Source of the DNA: Agathobacter sp.
GTDB taxonomy: Bacteria > Bacillota > Clostridia > Lachnospirales > Lachnospiraceae
Length of the DNA: 44,105 bases
Reading direction: 5' to 3'
NCBI GenBank assembly: GCA_022772675.1
Contig: JALEZW010000045.1
Span: forward strand, 1 to 44,105
In this document: one piece after another, positions 15,269 through 23,718 of the stretch
How the letters are laid out: each line of letters begins with the position of its first letter
Numbering within the stretch: the stretch's first letter is position 1
Position numbers and translations under genes: made by a program
The notes under the pieces: model-generated
The model's database searches: none
Told to the model about the DNA's origin: nothing
The model's input: only the letters and a program-made list of their open reading frames with translations

Positions 15269-15378
15269 CGACTTTTTTTATTAGGGTGGATTCTCTTTCC
15301 AAAGTATGTTAGAATGTATGAGTACATAAATCAGTAATGTGCCGCGAATGTAATGGTACGGGTTTAGGAGAGAGTTAA

Positions 15379-16317
15379 ATGAGTAAGAAGAAAAACAATC
15401 ATGCATTAAAGCAGGAACAGCCAAAGGATCCCAGCATGACGCTGGATGTAAAGAATGAAGAGGCTGAGGCCCAGATTGCATTGTACTTAAAAGAAAAGAC
15501 AGGGGAAAACTTAAATCATCTGATTGAGATTCTCCGCACCAGACGGGTACTGGTTCCGGCGAATTTAAATGAGAATAACCAGCCGCTTCCATGTCTGATG
15601 AAGAGTCCGGAAAGTGGCATGTTTCTCCCGATTTATACCAGTAAGGAGCAGATTCCGGAGGAGCCAAAGAGTGCAGCCATTGTGAATATGCCCTTTCTTG
15701 CGGTGAATCATATGGTACATGGACAGGGAGAGAAGGTTGAGGGAATCGCAATCAACCCCTTCAGCCAGAATCTGATCTTTAAGCGTGCTCTGGTAGAAAA
15801 AATTGAGGAAGTTGAGAAGATGCGTAAAGAGGCTCCCCAGCCTAAGAGCATGAAGCTGACACCGGAGCAGTATCTTTTATTCGAGCGTAAGCAGTTTGAA
15901 TTTGGATTTTTGCCAAAGAGATTTTTTGAGCAGGGAAAGCAGATGATGGATGATCTCTGTGAGAAAAAGGAAGAATATGTGGATCAGTTTTTTGAGGAAT
16001 GCTATCAGCAGAAACGGATGTATCCTTACCTGCCGGAAGAGTTTTCTGTTATGGTTATGAATATTTCCCAGGAACTTTTAATTGTGCGGGTGGATCTGCC
16101 TCCCAGGGATATGGGGGTTCCATCCTGCTTTCGGGTTTATTTTGCATGGAATGATGTGGAGCAGAGCGGACGGTATTTTACCATTGAACGGACTCAGGAC
16201 CCGGGGAGGCATCTGCTGGGAGAGTTCCAGAAGGACTGGAAGCACGTGGACTACGGACAGGCACCGGCAGAGGGCGCAGAACTTCAGAAGATTATTGATA
16301 TCTGCACGTCTAAGTGA
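15379..16317 (+). CDS. SseB-family protein
   Basis: This 312-residue cytoplasmic protein contains an SseB N-terminal-like domain at about residues 40-140 (LRTRRVLVPAN, then SGMFLPIYTSKEQI and a G-rich IAINPFSQNL stretch). The C-terminal half (about 150-312) is conserved-looking but has no motif I can name. SseB domains in Firmicutes have no settled role. AGGAGAGAG precedes the ATG. A terminator follows at 16342-16365. Domain assignment fairly sure, function unknown. Confidence 0.75.
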   Translation: MSKKKNNHALKQEQPKDPSMTLDVKNEEAEAQIALYLKEKTGENLNHLIEILRTRRVLVPANLNENNQPLPCLMKSPESGMFLPIYTSKEQIPEEPKSAAIVNMPFLAVNHMVHGQGEKVEGIAINPFSQNLIFKRALVEKIEEVEKMRKEAPQPKSMKLTPEQYLLFERKQFEFGFLPKRFFEQGKQMMDDLCEKKEEYVDQFFEECYQQKRMYPYLPEEFSVMVMNISQELLIVRVDLPPRDMGVPSCFRVYFAWNDVEQSGRYFTIERTQDPGRHLLGEFQKDWKHVDYGQAPAEGAELQKIIDICTSK

Positions 16318-16341
16318 GCTTAAATATATGAAAAATATAAG

Positions 16342-16369
16342 CACCGGGAAATGGGTATCCCGGTGTTTA
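16342..16369. terminator. Shared terminator between convergent genes
   Basis: CACCGGGA (16342-16349) pairs with TCCCGGTG (16358-16365), with T-rich sequence on the right and A-rich sequence on the left. It can end both the SseB gene (+) and the YbaK gene (-). Confidence 0.7.
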
Positions 16370-16400
16370 TTATTTCGAAATCCCCCAATTTTTCTGTTTC

Positions 16401-16880
16401 CTATCTGGCAAGAATATCAGCAAATTCAGCGTTTGTCACCCGTGCCAGATCCTGTGGATTCAGCCGGATGCTGGTGCCGATGCGGCCGCCGCTTACGTAT
16501 ATTTCGTCATATTGTTCCGCTGTGGCATCAATGACGGTGGGAAATGATTTTTTCATCCCCAGAGGACTGCAGCCGCCGCGCACATACCCGGTGATGGCAG
16601 TCAGATCCTTAACATGGATCATCTCCACAGACTTTTCATCTACAGCTCTTGCTGCGGCCTTTAAATCCACTTCCTCGGCTATGGGAATGACAAAAACATA
16701 ATATTTTTTGCTTTTTCCCTGCATGACCAGTGTCTTATAAGACTGTTCTACCGGGGCACCGGAGGCCTCGGCAGTATGGAGTCCGTCTATAAATTCATCG
16801 CACTCATAGGTAATCAGTTCGTAGGGGACTTTATTTCGTTCCAGAATACGGACTGCATTTGTCTTTACTTCTTTTCCCAA
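16401..16880 (-). CDS. ybaK: Cys-tRNA(Pro)/aminoacyl-tRNA deacylase, YbaK/EbsC type
   Basis: This 159-residue YbaK-fold protein hydrolyses mischarged tRNA. Motifs are KTNAVRIL at the start, KTLVMQGK, the AEEVDLKAAA stretch and GYVRGGCSPLGMKK near residue 100. The start codon is TTG at 16880: a perfect AGGAGGTGA lies 6-7 bases upstream on the minus strand and no ATG is nearby in frame. It is the only minus-strand gene in the region and diverges from the DUF308 gene. Confidence 0.88.
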   Translation of the reverse strand: MGKEVKTNAVRILERNKVPYELITYECDEFIDGLHTAEASGAPVEQSYKTLVMQGKSKKYYVFVIPIAEEVDLKAAARAVDEKSVEMIHVKDLTAITGYVRGGCSPLGMKKSFPTVIDATAEQYDEIYVSGGRIGTSIRLNPQDLARVTNAEFADILAR

Positions 16881-16920
16881 TGAATGTCACCTCCTGTAAG
16901 TTTATGAAATTAGAATCCGT

Positions 16921-16973
16921 TGATTTTCCAAGGAAAATCACAGGGTCATCAATCAAAGATTGACGACAGCCCT
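16921..16973. repeat. Tandem hairpins in divergent intergenic region
   Basis: TGATTTTCC-AA-GGAAAATCA (16921-16940) is a perfect 9-bp inverted repeat with a 2-base centre. A second, GTC-A-TCAATC-AAA-GATTGA-C-GAC (16945-16967), follows at once, flanked by AGGG/CCCT. They lie between the YbaK start and the promoter of the next plus-strand gene. They may be operators or an mRNA leader structure for ybaK. Confidence 0.5.
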
Positions 16974-17003
16974 CATGCCATTATATCAAATTAGTAACAA
17001 AAG

Positions 17004-17032
17004 TTGAATAATAATTTCAGAAATGTTATAAT
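17004..17032 (+). promoter_or_regulatory. Promoter of the DUF308 membrane protein operon
   Basis: TTGAAT (17004-17009), 17 bases, TATAAT (17027-17032). It lies 86 bases upstream of the chosen start at 17119. Confidence 0.7.
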
Positions 17033-17118
17033 CGAAAAGAAAAACCTGTTACTGTCCATACAAACGTTACCGGCGTTCTGTGAACAGTAAGGCAGACTAT
17101 TATGAGAGGAGAGCAGCA

Positions 17119-17715
17119 ATGAGAGATTTCTTAAAACAGATTAAGGCAGATTATCTTCTGTCTTCGATTTTATGTATTTTACTGGGCGTGATTTTTGTGA
17201 TATTTAAAGGCGGTGTGATTGACATGATCGGTACTGTTCTGGCAGTTGCCATGATTGCGATCGGGGTCATTTATCTGGGCAGTTTCTTTTTAAGCATCAT
17301 GACAAACGGGGTATCTGTTGTAATGGGAATCCTGGTTCTGGCGGTGGGCATATGGTTTTTGATCCAGCCGTCCTTTGTTGTCAGCCTGATTCCGATTATT
17401 ATCGGTGTGGTTCTCTTGTTTCACGGAATCCGTGGCGTCATGGAGGCAGTCAGTGCAAAGAAATTCGGATATGAACGGTGGGCAGTCAGTCTGGTCCTTG
17501 CCATTATCTGTCTGGTATGCGGAATTGTCTGTGTTTTCTGCCCTCTGGGAGTGATGGAAAAGGCCATCATGCTGATTGGAATCGTTCTGATCTTTAACGG
17601 AGTGACAAATATCTGGATTTCCGCAACTGCAACCCATGCAGCCCGGGATTTTGAGCGCAGAAATGAAACTGTCGATGTGCATTTCATGGATGACGAAGGC
17701 GGCCGTCATGCGTAG
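17119..17715 (+). CDS. HdeD/DUF308 family membrane protein
   Basis: This is a membrane protein of about 198 residues with six hydrophobic segments in three pairs, typical of the DUF308/HdeD family. Glycine-rich turns ([39 protein letters not shown]) recur in each pair. The C-terminal tail is polar and cytoplasmic. GAGAGGAGAG precedes the ATG at 17119; the frame is open from 17080 but without a ribosome site. Its 3' end overlaps the next small gene. The family is linked to stress in E. coli; the role here is unknown. Confidence 0.85.
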   Translation: MRDFLKQIKADYLLSSILCILLGVIFVIFKGGVIDMIGTVLAVAMIAIGVIYLGSFFLSIMTNGVSVVMGILVLAVGIWFLIQPSFVVSLIPIIIGVVLLFHGIRGVMEAVSAKKFGYERWAVSLVLAIICLVCGIVCVFCPLGVMEKAIMLIGIVLIFNGVTNIWISATATHAARDFERRNETVDVHFMDDEGGRHA

Positions 17716-17938
17716 GATGGAATTTAAAATGGAGCGTCCGGGGCTCACGAAGGTGGGGGACCACCTGAAGGTAACGGAGGGAAAACTTCCCACCTCCTAC
17801 TATTACACGATAGAGCATGCCATTGCCATGTCCGGCAATTACGAAGTCAGTGAGCGTTTAAAGAGCCGTGAGGGTGATGTGGTGGATGTCCGGGGGACCG
17901 AAAAAGGATACTTTGTAACCATGGAGTTTGATGAATAG
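17708..17938 (+). CDS. Conserved-looking small protein, function unknown
   Basis: A product of about 76 residues from ATG 17708, which overlaps the end of the DUF308 gene by 8 bases; ATGs at 17717 and 17729 are also possible. The sequence is polar, with no signal peptide or membrane segment, and carries [14 protein letters not shown] and a short [13 protein letters not shown] stretch. I do not recognise it. Its position between the membrane protein and a TetR gene, with 9 bases to the latter, suggests one operon of three genes. Confidence 0.6.
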   Translation: MRRMEFKMERPGLTKVGDHLKVTEGKLPTSYYYTIEHAIAMSGNYEVSERLKSREGDVVDVRGTEKGYFVTMEFDE

Positions 17939-17947
17939 GAAAAGGCT

Positions 17948-18514
17948 ATGGCAGGACAGGCAAAGACAGATATCAACCAGCTTCTTGCGGATAGTTTAAA
18001 GGAGATAGCTGGTTCGCATCCGGTGGAGAAAATTACAATTAAAGAGATTACGGATAAGGCCGGAGTGATTCGACCTACCTTTTATAATCATTTTCAGGAT
18101 AAATTTGAGCTGATTGAATGGATCATGAGGACGGAATTGTTAGAACCCATCGGTCTCCTTTTGAAAACAGGAATGATCACAGAGGCAATGGTGCTTCTTT
18201 TTTCCACGATCCAGCAGGATAAACCTTTCTATTCCAGGCTTGTGAAGATGGAGGGACCGGTGACCTTTCACGATATTGCGCAGAAATGTGTGAAAGAACT
18301 TCTGCTCAGGCTGATTGAGGAACAGATGACGGGAAAGTCCACGAAACATAAATGGCTGACACCGGAGGTCATCGCCGGCTATTATGCCCAGTCCATGTGC
18401 TTTGCTACAGAACAGTGGATCAGCACCGGGATGACTATTTCACCCCGGGAGATGGCAGAGGCCTATGAATATATTATCACACGCTCCCTTACGGATATTA
18501 TCCGGGAGTTGTAA
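17948..18514 (+). CDS. TetR/AcrR-family regulator
   Basis: This 188-residue protein has a TetR helix-turn-helix at about residues 10-55 (ITIKEITDKAGVIRPTFYNHFQDKFEL). The C-terminal half resembles the DhaS-like TetR_C type. It lies directly upstream of the MMPL exporter genes, separated by 289 bases with a terminator, so it is a natural candidate repressor of that transporter. An AGGAAAAGG site precedes the ATG. Confidence 0.88.
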   Translation: MAGQAKTDINQLLADSLKEIAGSHPVEKITIKEITDKAGVIRPTFYNHFQDKFELIEWIMRTELLEPIGLLLKTGMITEAMVLLFSTIQQDKPFYSRLVKMEGPVTFHDIAQKCVKELLLRLIEEQMTGKSTKHKWLTPEVIAGYYAQSMCFATEQWISTGMTISPREMAEAYEYIITRSLTDIIREL

Positions 18515-18540
18515 GAAGGGTGGGTATTTATTCAGACCCC

Positions 18541-18576
18541 TTCCTTATTACCTGTTGTTCTTGCTCATATATGGGG
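18541..18576 (+). repeat. 36-bp dispersed repeat, copy B
   Basis: This is the second copy of the TTCCTTATTACCT-N7-TTGCTCATATATGGGG element (31 of 36 identical to 4-39). It lies 26 bases after the TetR stop, in a 289-base gene-free gap that also holds a terminator (18716-18754) and no other clear feature. Confidence 0.7.
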
Positions 18577-18715
18577 AAAAGGAAAAGACTGGAAAACCCG
18601 GAATGAGGGCACAGGGGGAACAGGAGCAGAACCGAATAAGCTTTTGTACAGTTTCCGGAATCTGTTTTCCAGAAAACTACAAATTGGAAAAAATGTATAG
18701 GAACATCCGACAGGA

Positions 18716-18754
18716 CAAAAAGATTGAATATTTTCATATTCGGTCTTTTTTTTT
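18716..18754 (+). terminator. Terminator or attenuator before the MMPL gene
   Basis: AAAAAGA-TT-GAATAT pairs with ATATTC-GG-TCTTTTT around a TTTC loop, followed by a run of 9 or more T. It ends the TetR transcript or attenuates read-through into the exporter operon, which starts 50 bases later. Confidence 0.75.
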
Positions 18755-18803
18755 ATACTCATCATACAGTCAGATGAAAATAAATGAGAGAAAGGTGAGA
18801 GAG

Positions 18804-20885
18804 ATGATTAAATTTGGAAAAGGAGTTGTGAAACACAGAATTCTGATTCTGATTCTGGCTTTCCTGCTTTTGATTCCATCGGGAATCGGTTTTATGAAGA
18901 CCAGAGTCAACTACGATATTCTGTCGTATCTTCCCAAGGACATTGAAACCATGAAGGGGCAGGATATCCTGCTGGACGAGTTCGGAACCGGAGCTTTTTC
19001 CTTCGTGGTAGTGGAAGGAATGGATGACAAGGATCTTGAAAAACTGGTAGACAAAATCGAAGATATCAGTCATGTCAAGAAGGTTGTCTGGTACGGAACG
19101 GTTGCAGACTTAAGCATTCCGCGAGATGCCCTTCCGGAGGAAGTGTATGATTTCTTCAACAATAAGGAGAAAGACAGTCAGCTTATGGCAGTACTCTATG
19201 ATGAGTCCATGGCCGCGGATGGAACCATGCAGGCCATCGATGAAATCCGGGCGCTGGCCGGCAGACAGTGTTTTGTCAGCGGCATGGCGGCAGTGATCAA
19301 TGATATCCGGATACTTTCCGAGAAGGAAACCGTTGCATACGTTGCAATCGCTGCACTGCTTTCGCTTTTGGTATTATCCCTTACCATGGATTCCGTGGTT
19401 GTACCGTTTTTGTTTCTGCTCAGCATCGGCATGGCAATCCTCTATAACCTTGGAACAAATGTCTTTTTCGGAGAGATTTCTTATATTACAAAAGCTCTGG
19501 CAGCAGTGCTTCAGCTTGGTGTAACCATGGATTATTCCATTTTCCTGTGGCACAGCTATCAGGAACAGCAGGAGCGTTTTGAGGGGGATAAGGAACGGGC
19601 CATGGCCCATGCTATTTCCAATACCTTAACTTCCGTGGTGGGAAGCTCCATCACAACGGTTGCAGGATTTATTGCCTTATGCTTCATGAGTTTTACCCTT
19701 GGCAGGGATCTTGGAATTGTCATGGCAAAGGGTGTGGTATTTGGTGTTCTGGGATGCGTTACCATTCTTCCGGCTCTGATTCTTGTCTGTGACAAGGCAA
19801 TTGAAAAAACGAGGCACAGAGTACTGCTTCCGGATGTGGGAAAGATTGCACACTGGGTGACAAAGCATTCCGCTGTCTTTGCAGTTTTATTCGTTGTTGT
19901 TTTAATCCCGGCTTTGTACGGATATACCCATACGGATGTATACTATGATCTGGCAGGAACGATGCCGGATTCCACAGGAAGCAAGATTGCCAATGCAAAG
20001 CTGGATGACCAGTACCATATGGGGGCGACACATCTTGTGATTGCAAAGAGTTCCCTTTCCCAGAAGGACAGTATCTGTATGATTGATGAGATCAAAAAGG
20101 TGGATGGCGTAAAGCTTGCCGTTTCTCTGGATTCTGTACTGGGACCAACGATTCCAAAAGATATCGTGCCGGATAGCATCAAAGACATCATGGTAAATGG
20201 GGATTACCAGATCATGCTGGTTTCCTCTGAGTATGCAACCGCATCCGATGAGGTCAACCATCAGTGTGATGAGATTAACCAGATCATTAAAAAGTATGAC
20301 AACAGCGCAATGCTAATCGGAGAGGCACCCTGTACCAAGGATCTGATTGAAATTACAGATACGGATTTCAAGCGCGTCAGCGCAGCATCCATTGGAGCGA
20401 TTTTCCTCATTATCCTATTTGTATTCCACTCCATTACACTGCCGGTGATTCTGGTAGCAGTTATCGAGCTTGCCATCTTTATCAACCTTGGCATTCCGGC
20501 TTATACAGGAACTGTGCTGCCCTTTATCGCTTCCATCGTAATCGGAACCATTCAGCTGGGGGCAACGGTTGACTATGCGATTCTTATGACAAATAAGTAC
20601 AAGAAGAACCGGTTTAACGGAATGGATAAAAGGGAAGCCATAACGGATGCCCTTGGAAAATCCACCCAGTCCATTATCGTCAGTGCATTGAGCTTTTTTG
20701 CAGCGACTGTAGGTGTGGGCATTTACTCCAGCATAGATATGATCAGTTCACTTTGTACGCTGATGTCCCGGGGCGCGTTAATCAGTATGGTAGTAGTTAT
20801 TTTCATACTGCCGTCCATGTTTATGCTGTTTGATAAGTTAATCTGCACAAGCAGTGCAGGCTTTAGAAATAAGAATAAGAATTAG
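18804..20885 (+). CDS. MMPL/RND-family exporter
   Basis: This inner-membrane transporter of 693 residues has the MMPL layout: one membrane helix at residues 10-27, an outside loop of about 160 residues, five to six helices, then a second similar half. Conserved membrane stretches include the GVTMDYSIFLWH motif in the first half and the GATVDYAILMTN motif in the second, each with the Asp-Tyr pair thought to carry protons. Typical cargo is lipids or hydrophobic compounds. A longer frame is open from 18465, but that overlaps the TetR gene and runs through a terminator; GAAAGGTGAG precedes 18804. The next gene, an exported heptad-repeat protein, starts 13 bases later. Confidence 0.9.
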   Translation: MIKFGKGVVKHRILILILAFLLLIPSGIGFMKTRVNYDILSYLPKDIETMKGQDILLDEFGTGAFSFVVVEGMDDKDLEKLVDKIEDISHVKKVVWYGTVADLSIPRDALPEEVYDFFNNKEKDSQLMAVLYDESMAADGTMQAIDEIRALAGRQCFVSGMAAVINDIRILSEKETVAYVAIAALLSLLVLSLTMDSVVVPFLFLLSIGMAILYNLGTNVFFGEISYITKALAAVLQLGVTMDYSIFLWHSYQEQQERFEGDKERAMAHAISNTLTSVVGSSITTVAGFIALCFMSFTLGRDLGIVMAKGVVFGVLGCVTILPALILVCDKAIEKTRHRVLLPDVGKIAHWVTKHSAVFAVLFVVVLIPALYGYTHTDVYYDLAGTMPDSTGSKIANAKLDDQYHMGATHLVIAKSSLSQKDSICMIDEIKKVDGVKLAVSLDSVLGPTIPKDIVPDSIKDIMVNGDYQIMLVSSEYATASDEVNHQCDEINQIIKKYDNSAMLIGEAPCTKDLIEITDTDFKRVSAASIGAIFLIILFVFHSITLPVILVAVIELAIFINLGIPAYTGTVLPFIASIVIGTIQLGATVDYAILMTNKYKKNRFNGMDKREAITDALGKSTQSIIVSALSFFAATVGVGIYSSIDMISSLCTLMSRGALISMVVVIFILPSMFMLFDKLICTSSAGFRNKNKN

Positions 20886-20898
20886 GAGGATCAAGACT

Positions 20899-23073
20899 AT
20901 GAAATTACCGGAATTAAGATCAAAATTCAGAAATAAATATGCAATCCGTATTGTGGCAGGGGTACTGACAATCGCTCTTCTCGGAAGCGGCATGACTGCA
21001 GCTGCCGTTCAGGCTGACCAGAAGAATGGGGCAGAGACAAAAACGGAACATACCCTGGAGACAGACGGGGATAAGACAGATACGGCGGATGACTTAAAGC
21101 TGGATGACATGGTAGAGGTTTCTGCTAATGATGAGGAGATTGGAAAAGAGGAGAGTGTCTATCTCTTTTCCGATGCCAGTGGAAAGGTACATGATACATT
21201 AGTCAGCGATCATCTGATCAATAAGGATAAGGCAGACAGGATTGAGGATCAGTCTTCTCTTTCCGATATTGAAAATGTAAAGGGAGACGAGACCTTTTCT
21301 CAGAATGGGGAAAAACTGACCTGGCAGGCAGATGGAAATGATATCTATTATCAGGGAAAATCAAAGGAAGAGGCACCGGTTTCCCAGAAAGTAACCTACT
21401 ATCTGGATGGAAATGAGATTTCTCCGGAGGAACTTGCAGGAAAATCCGGAAAAGTGACGATTCATTTTGACTATACAAACAATTCCACTTATAATGAAGT
21501 GGTAAACGGAGAAGAACAGACGGTGAAGGTTCCCTTTGCGGCAGTGACAGCCATGGTCTTAGATGACAGCTTTACCAATATAGAGGTAAAGAACGGAAAA
21601 GTTTCCGCCAATGGAAATAACACCATTGTAATGGGCTATGCACTTCCGGGAATCAAGGACAGTCTTGGGATTACGGATTCTGATTTTATAGAGGAAATGA
21701 ATCTGCCGGAGGATTTTGAAGTAACGGCAGATGTGACGGATTTCAAACTGGAGACCGCCATGACGATTGTGGCAAATGCAGGCCAGATGGTATCCCTTGA
21801 GAAAAAGGAGGATGCTTCTTCTCTGGATACAATGATTGATGACCTGTTAGATGCCAGCAGCCAGTTAAAGGATGGTTCCCATGACCTGGCCAAAGGAATG
21901 GATACCTTACAGTCTAATCTTGCCGATTATGCCAGCGGCATGAGTCAGTTGAATTCTAAGAGCGGGGATCTGGGAAAAGGCGTTACAACCTTAAATACCA
22001 GTGCTTCGTCCCTTAACAAAGGAATTCAGAAGCTGGATAAGGCATTGAATACCAAAATGAGTAATTCTGAGAAGGAGTCAGCGGTAAATCAGGCATCAGC
22101 AGCTGTCCGGAAAGAATTTAAAAAGGGAAAGACCAAAGAGGTGGCTGACCAGATTTATGCATCCCTTCGTTATACTGTAAATAAGGATGGCAGCAAATCG
22201 GATGGTGCGCTTTATACCTCTCTCTATGATGGAGCCTACAGCGCAAATGCAGCGGAAGCTGTTTACAGTGAAGTAGTAAGACAGGTGCTTTTGCAGGCAG
22301 CCGGCCAGCCGGCAGACAGCCAGCTTTCCGCAGACCAGGCAGCAGCCGGAATTGAGGCAGGTTTTGAAAAAGGTGCACAGGCAAATGATCCTGCGGCTGC
22401 AGCAATGTATGCTGTTTCCAGTGGAATGACCAGTGCCCAGTTGGCAGAACTTCTCTATGCGAAGAGCGGCGCAAAGGATACCCTTTTCAGTAAGACAGAG
22501 AGTACAATTCAGGCACAGATTCAGGCGGGACGGACCAACGAGAAGGTTGCATCCGGTGTGGAGGACAGCTTAAAGAAGATGGCCGCCCAGTTAGCCGGTG
22601 CATGCCAGAGCGCGGCAGAACAGGCAGCCGGCCAGGCGGCAGTAAGTGGTGCAGAAAGTGCAAAAGCAACCATCGCAGAGCAGATCGAAGCAGTACAGTC
22701 CAACGGCTACAGTCTTGTTACAGGGGCATCCGCATTAAGCAAAGGAACCAAAAAGCTTTCGGATTCCGTTCCGGCACTTACGGAAGGAATCAAAACCTTA
22801 AACGATGCCACCACAAAGATTGTGTCCGGTGTGGATGAGCTGAATGAAGGCTCTCATGATCTGGCAGATGGCATGGTGGAATTTGATGAAGAGGGTATTT
22901 CTAAGATTGCTAACAGCTACAAGGGTGATATTAAGCCCCTGGCCAATAAGCTTCAGGCAGCCCTTGACGCAGGAAAGGATTACCAGACATTCACCAGCAT
23001 TGCAGATGGAGTGAACGGAAGCGTGAAATTTATCTATAAGCTGGATTCTGTCAAGACCGGGGATGACAAATAA
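20899..23073 (+). CDS. Exported heptad-repeat (X3-Leu-X2-Gly) protein, MMPL partner
   Basis: A 724-residue protein with an N-terminal hydrophobic segment (about residues 16-35) that serves as signal or anchor. A beta-rich region (about 60-300) includes SGKVTIHFDYTNN. Heptads of the type L-K-D-G-S-H-D-L-A-K-G follow at about residues 315-380 and again near 610-670, predicting long helical rods. The central part is Ala/Gln-rich. Proteins with these heptads (YhgE-like) accompany MMPL exporters and may form the outside part of the complex. TAGGAGG overlaps the MMPL stop codon, so translation is coupled. There is no clear second membrane anchor. Confidence 0.82.
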   Translation: MKLPELRSKFRNKYAIRIVAGVLTIALLGSGMTAAAVQADQKNGAETKTEHTLETDGDKTDTADDLKLDDMVEVSANDEEIGKEESVYLFSDASGKVHDTLVSDHLINKDKADRIEDQSSLSDIENVKGDETFSQNGEKLTWQADGNDIYYQGKSKEEAPVSQKVTYYLDGNEISPEELAGKSGKVTIHFDYTNNSTYNEVVNGEEQTVKVPFAAVTAMVLDDSFTNIEVKNGKVSANGNNTIVMGYALPGIKDSLGITDSDFIEEMNLPEDFEVTADVTDFKLETAMTIVANAGQMVSLEKKEDASSLDTMIDDLLDASSQLKDGSHDLAKGMDTLQSNLADYASGMSQLNSKSGDLGKGVTTLNTSASSLNKGIQKLDKALNTKMSNSEKESAVNQASAAVRKEFKKGKTKEVADQIYASLRYTVNKDGSKSDGALYTSLYDGAYSANAAEAVYSEVVRQVLLQAAGQPADSQLSADQAAAGIEAGFEKGAQANDPAAAAMYAVSSGMTSAQLAELLYAKSGAKDTLFSKTESTIQAQIQAGRTNEKVASGVEDSLKKMAAQLAGACQSAAEQAAGQAAVSGAESAKATIAEQIEAVQSNGYSLVTGASALSKGTKKLSDSVPALTEGIKTLNDATTKIVSGVDELNEGSHDLADGMVEFDEEGISKIANSYKGDIKPLANKLQAALDAGKDYQTFTSIADGVNGSVKFIYKLDSVKTGDDK

Positions 23074-23121
23074 TCTGCAGGATAGCATCTGCACATAAGG
23101 AATAAGCAGGAGGGGCAGAAC

Positions 23122-23703
23122 ATGAACTGGATAGAAAGCCTTTTCATCGTGGCGGGAATTTCCCTAGATATTTTTGCAGCTATGGAATGTCAGGGTTCCC
23201 TGATTGATAAAATCAATAAAAAACAGCTTGGAGCGGTCTGTCTGCTGATCGCAGCATTTCAGCTTGCAGCCTTATATCTGGGACATTTTCTCTCCTCCAT
23301 GTTCTGCAGAAGGCATCCGGCTTCCAATGAGAGACTGTTAGGCGAAATTATCTCCATGGTTATTTTTATGGGTCTTGGTATTCGTCTGATGGTCAAGGCA
23401 GTGAAAAATGAGCATGTGGAGGAGCATTTGGAGAAAAATCCGGATATTCGCAGATTTGTTCCCATAGCATTGGTCAGCAGTCTGTACACGGTGATGGCGG
23501 GAGTTGCATTTGGTTTTCTGAATACCAATGTCGTACCAATCCTGCTTTTACTGGCAGCAATCACAATTGTTTTTGTCATTGCCGGAACCTATACAGGTCT
23601 TCAGCTTGGCTTTGCAGCAAAAACCAAGGTCTATGCGGCAGGTGCAGTGATTTTATGGGCAACAGGGCTGGATGTGCTGATCAGAAAAATTTTAGCGGGT
23701 TGA
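23122..23703 (+). CDS. MntP/YtaF-like integral membrane protein
   Basis: A 193-residue protein with six predicted membrane helices arranged as two similar halves, as in MntP manganese exporters. The first half keeps the acidic motif (GISLDIFAAM). The equivalent place in the second half reads VSSLYTVMAG, with Tyr in place of the usual Asp. Metal export is therefore uncertain. AGGAGGGG precedes the ATG. It lies between the exporter operon and a nuclease gene, with 15 bases to the latter. Confidence 0.65.
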   Translation: MNWIESLFIVAGISLDIFAAMECQGSLIDKINKKQLGAVCLLIAAFQLAALYLGHFLSSMFCRRHPASNERLLGEIISMVIFMGLGIRLMVKAVKNEHVEEHLEKNPDIRRFVPIALVSSLYTVMAGVAFGFLNTNVVPILLLLAAITIVFVIAGTYTGLQLGFAAKTKVYAAGAVILWATGLDVLIRKILAG

Positions 23704-23718
23704 AAAGGAGCAGCAAAA

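Noticed and set aside
18465-18803. Long N-terminal extension of the MMPL protein
   Set aside because: It overlaps the TetR gene, crosses a terminator and the 36-bp repeat, and lacks a ribosome site.
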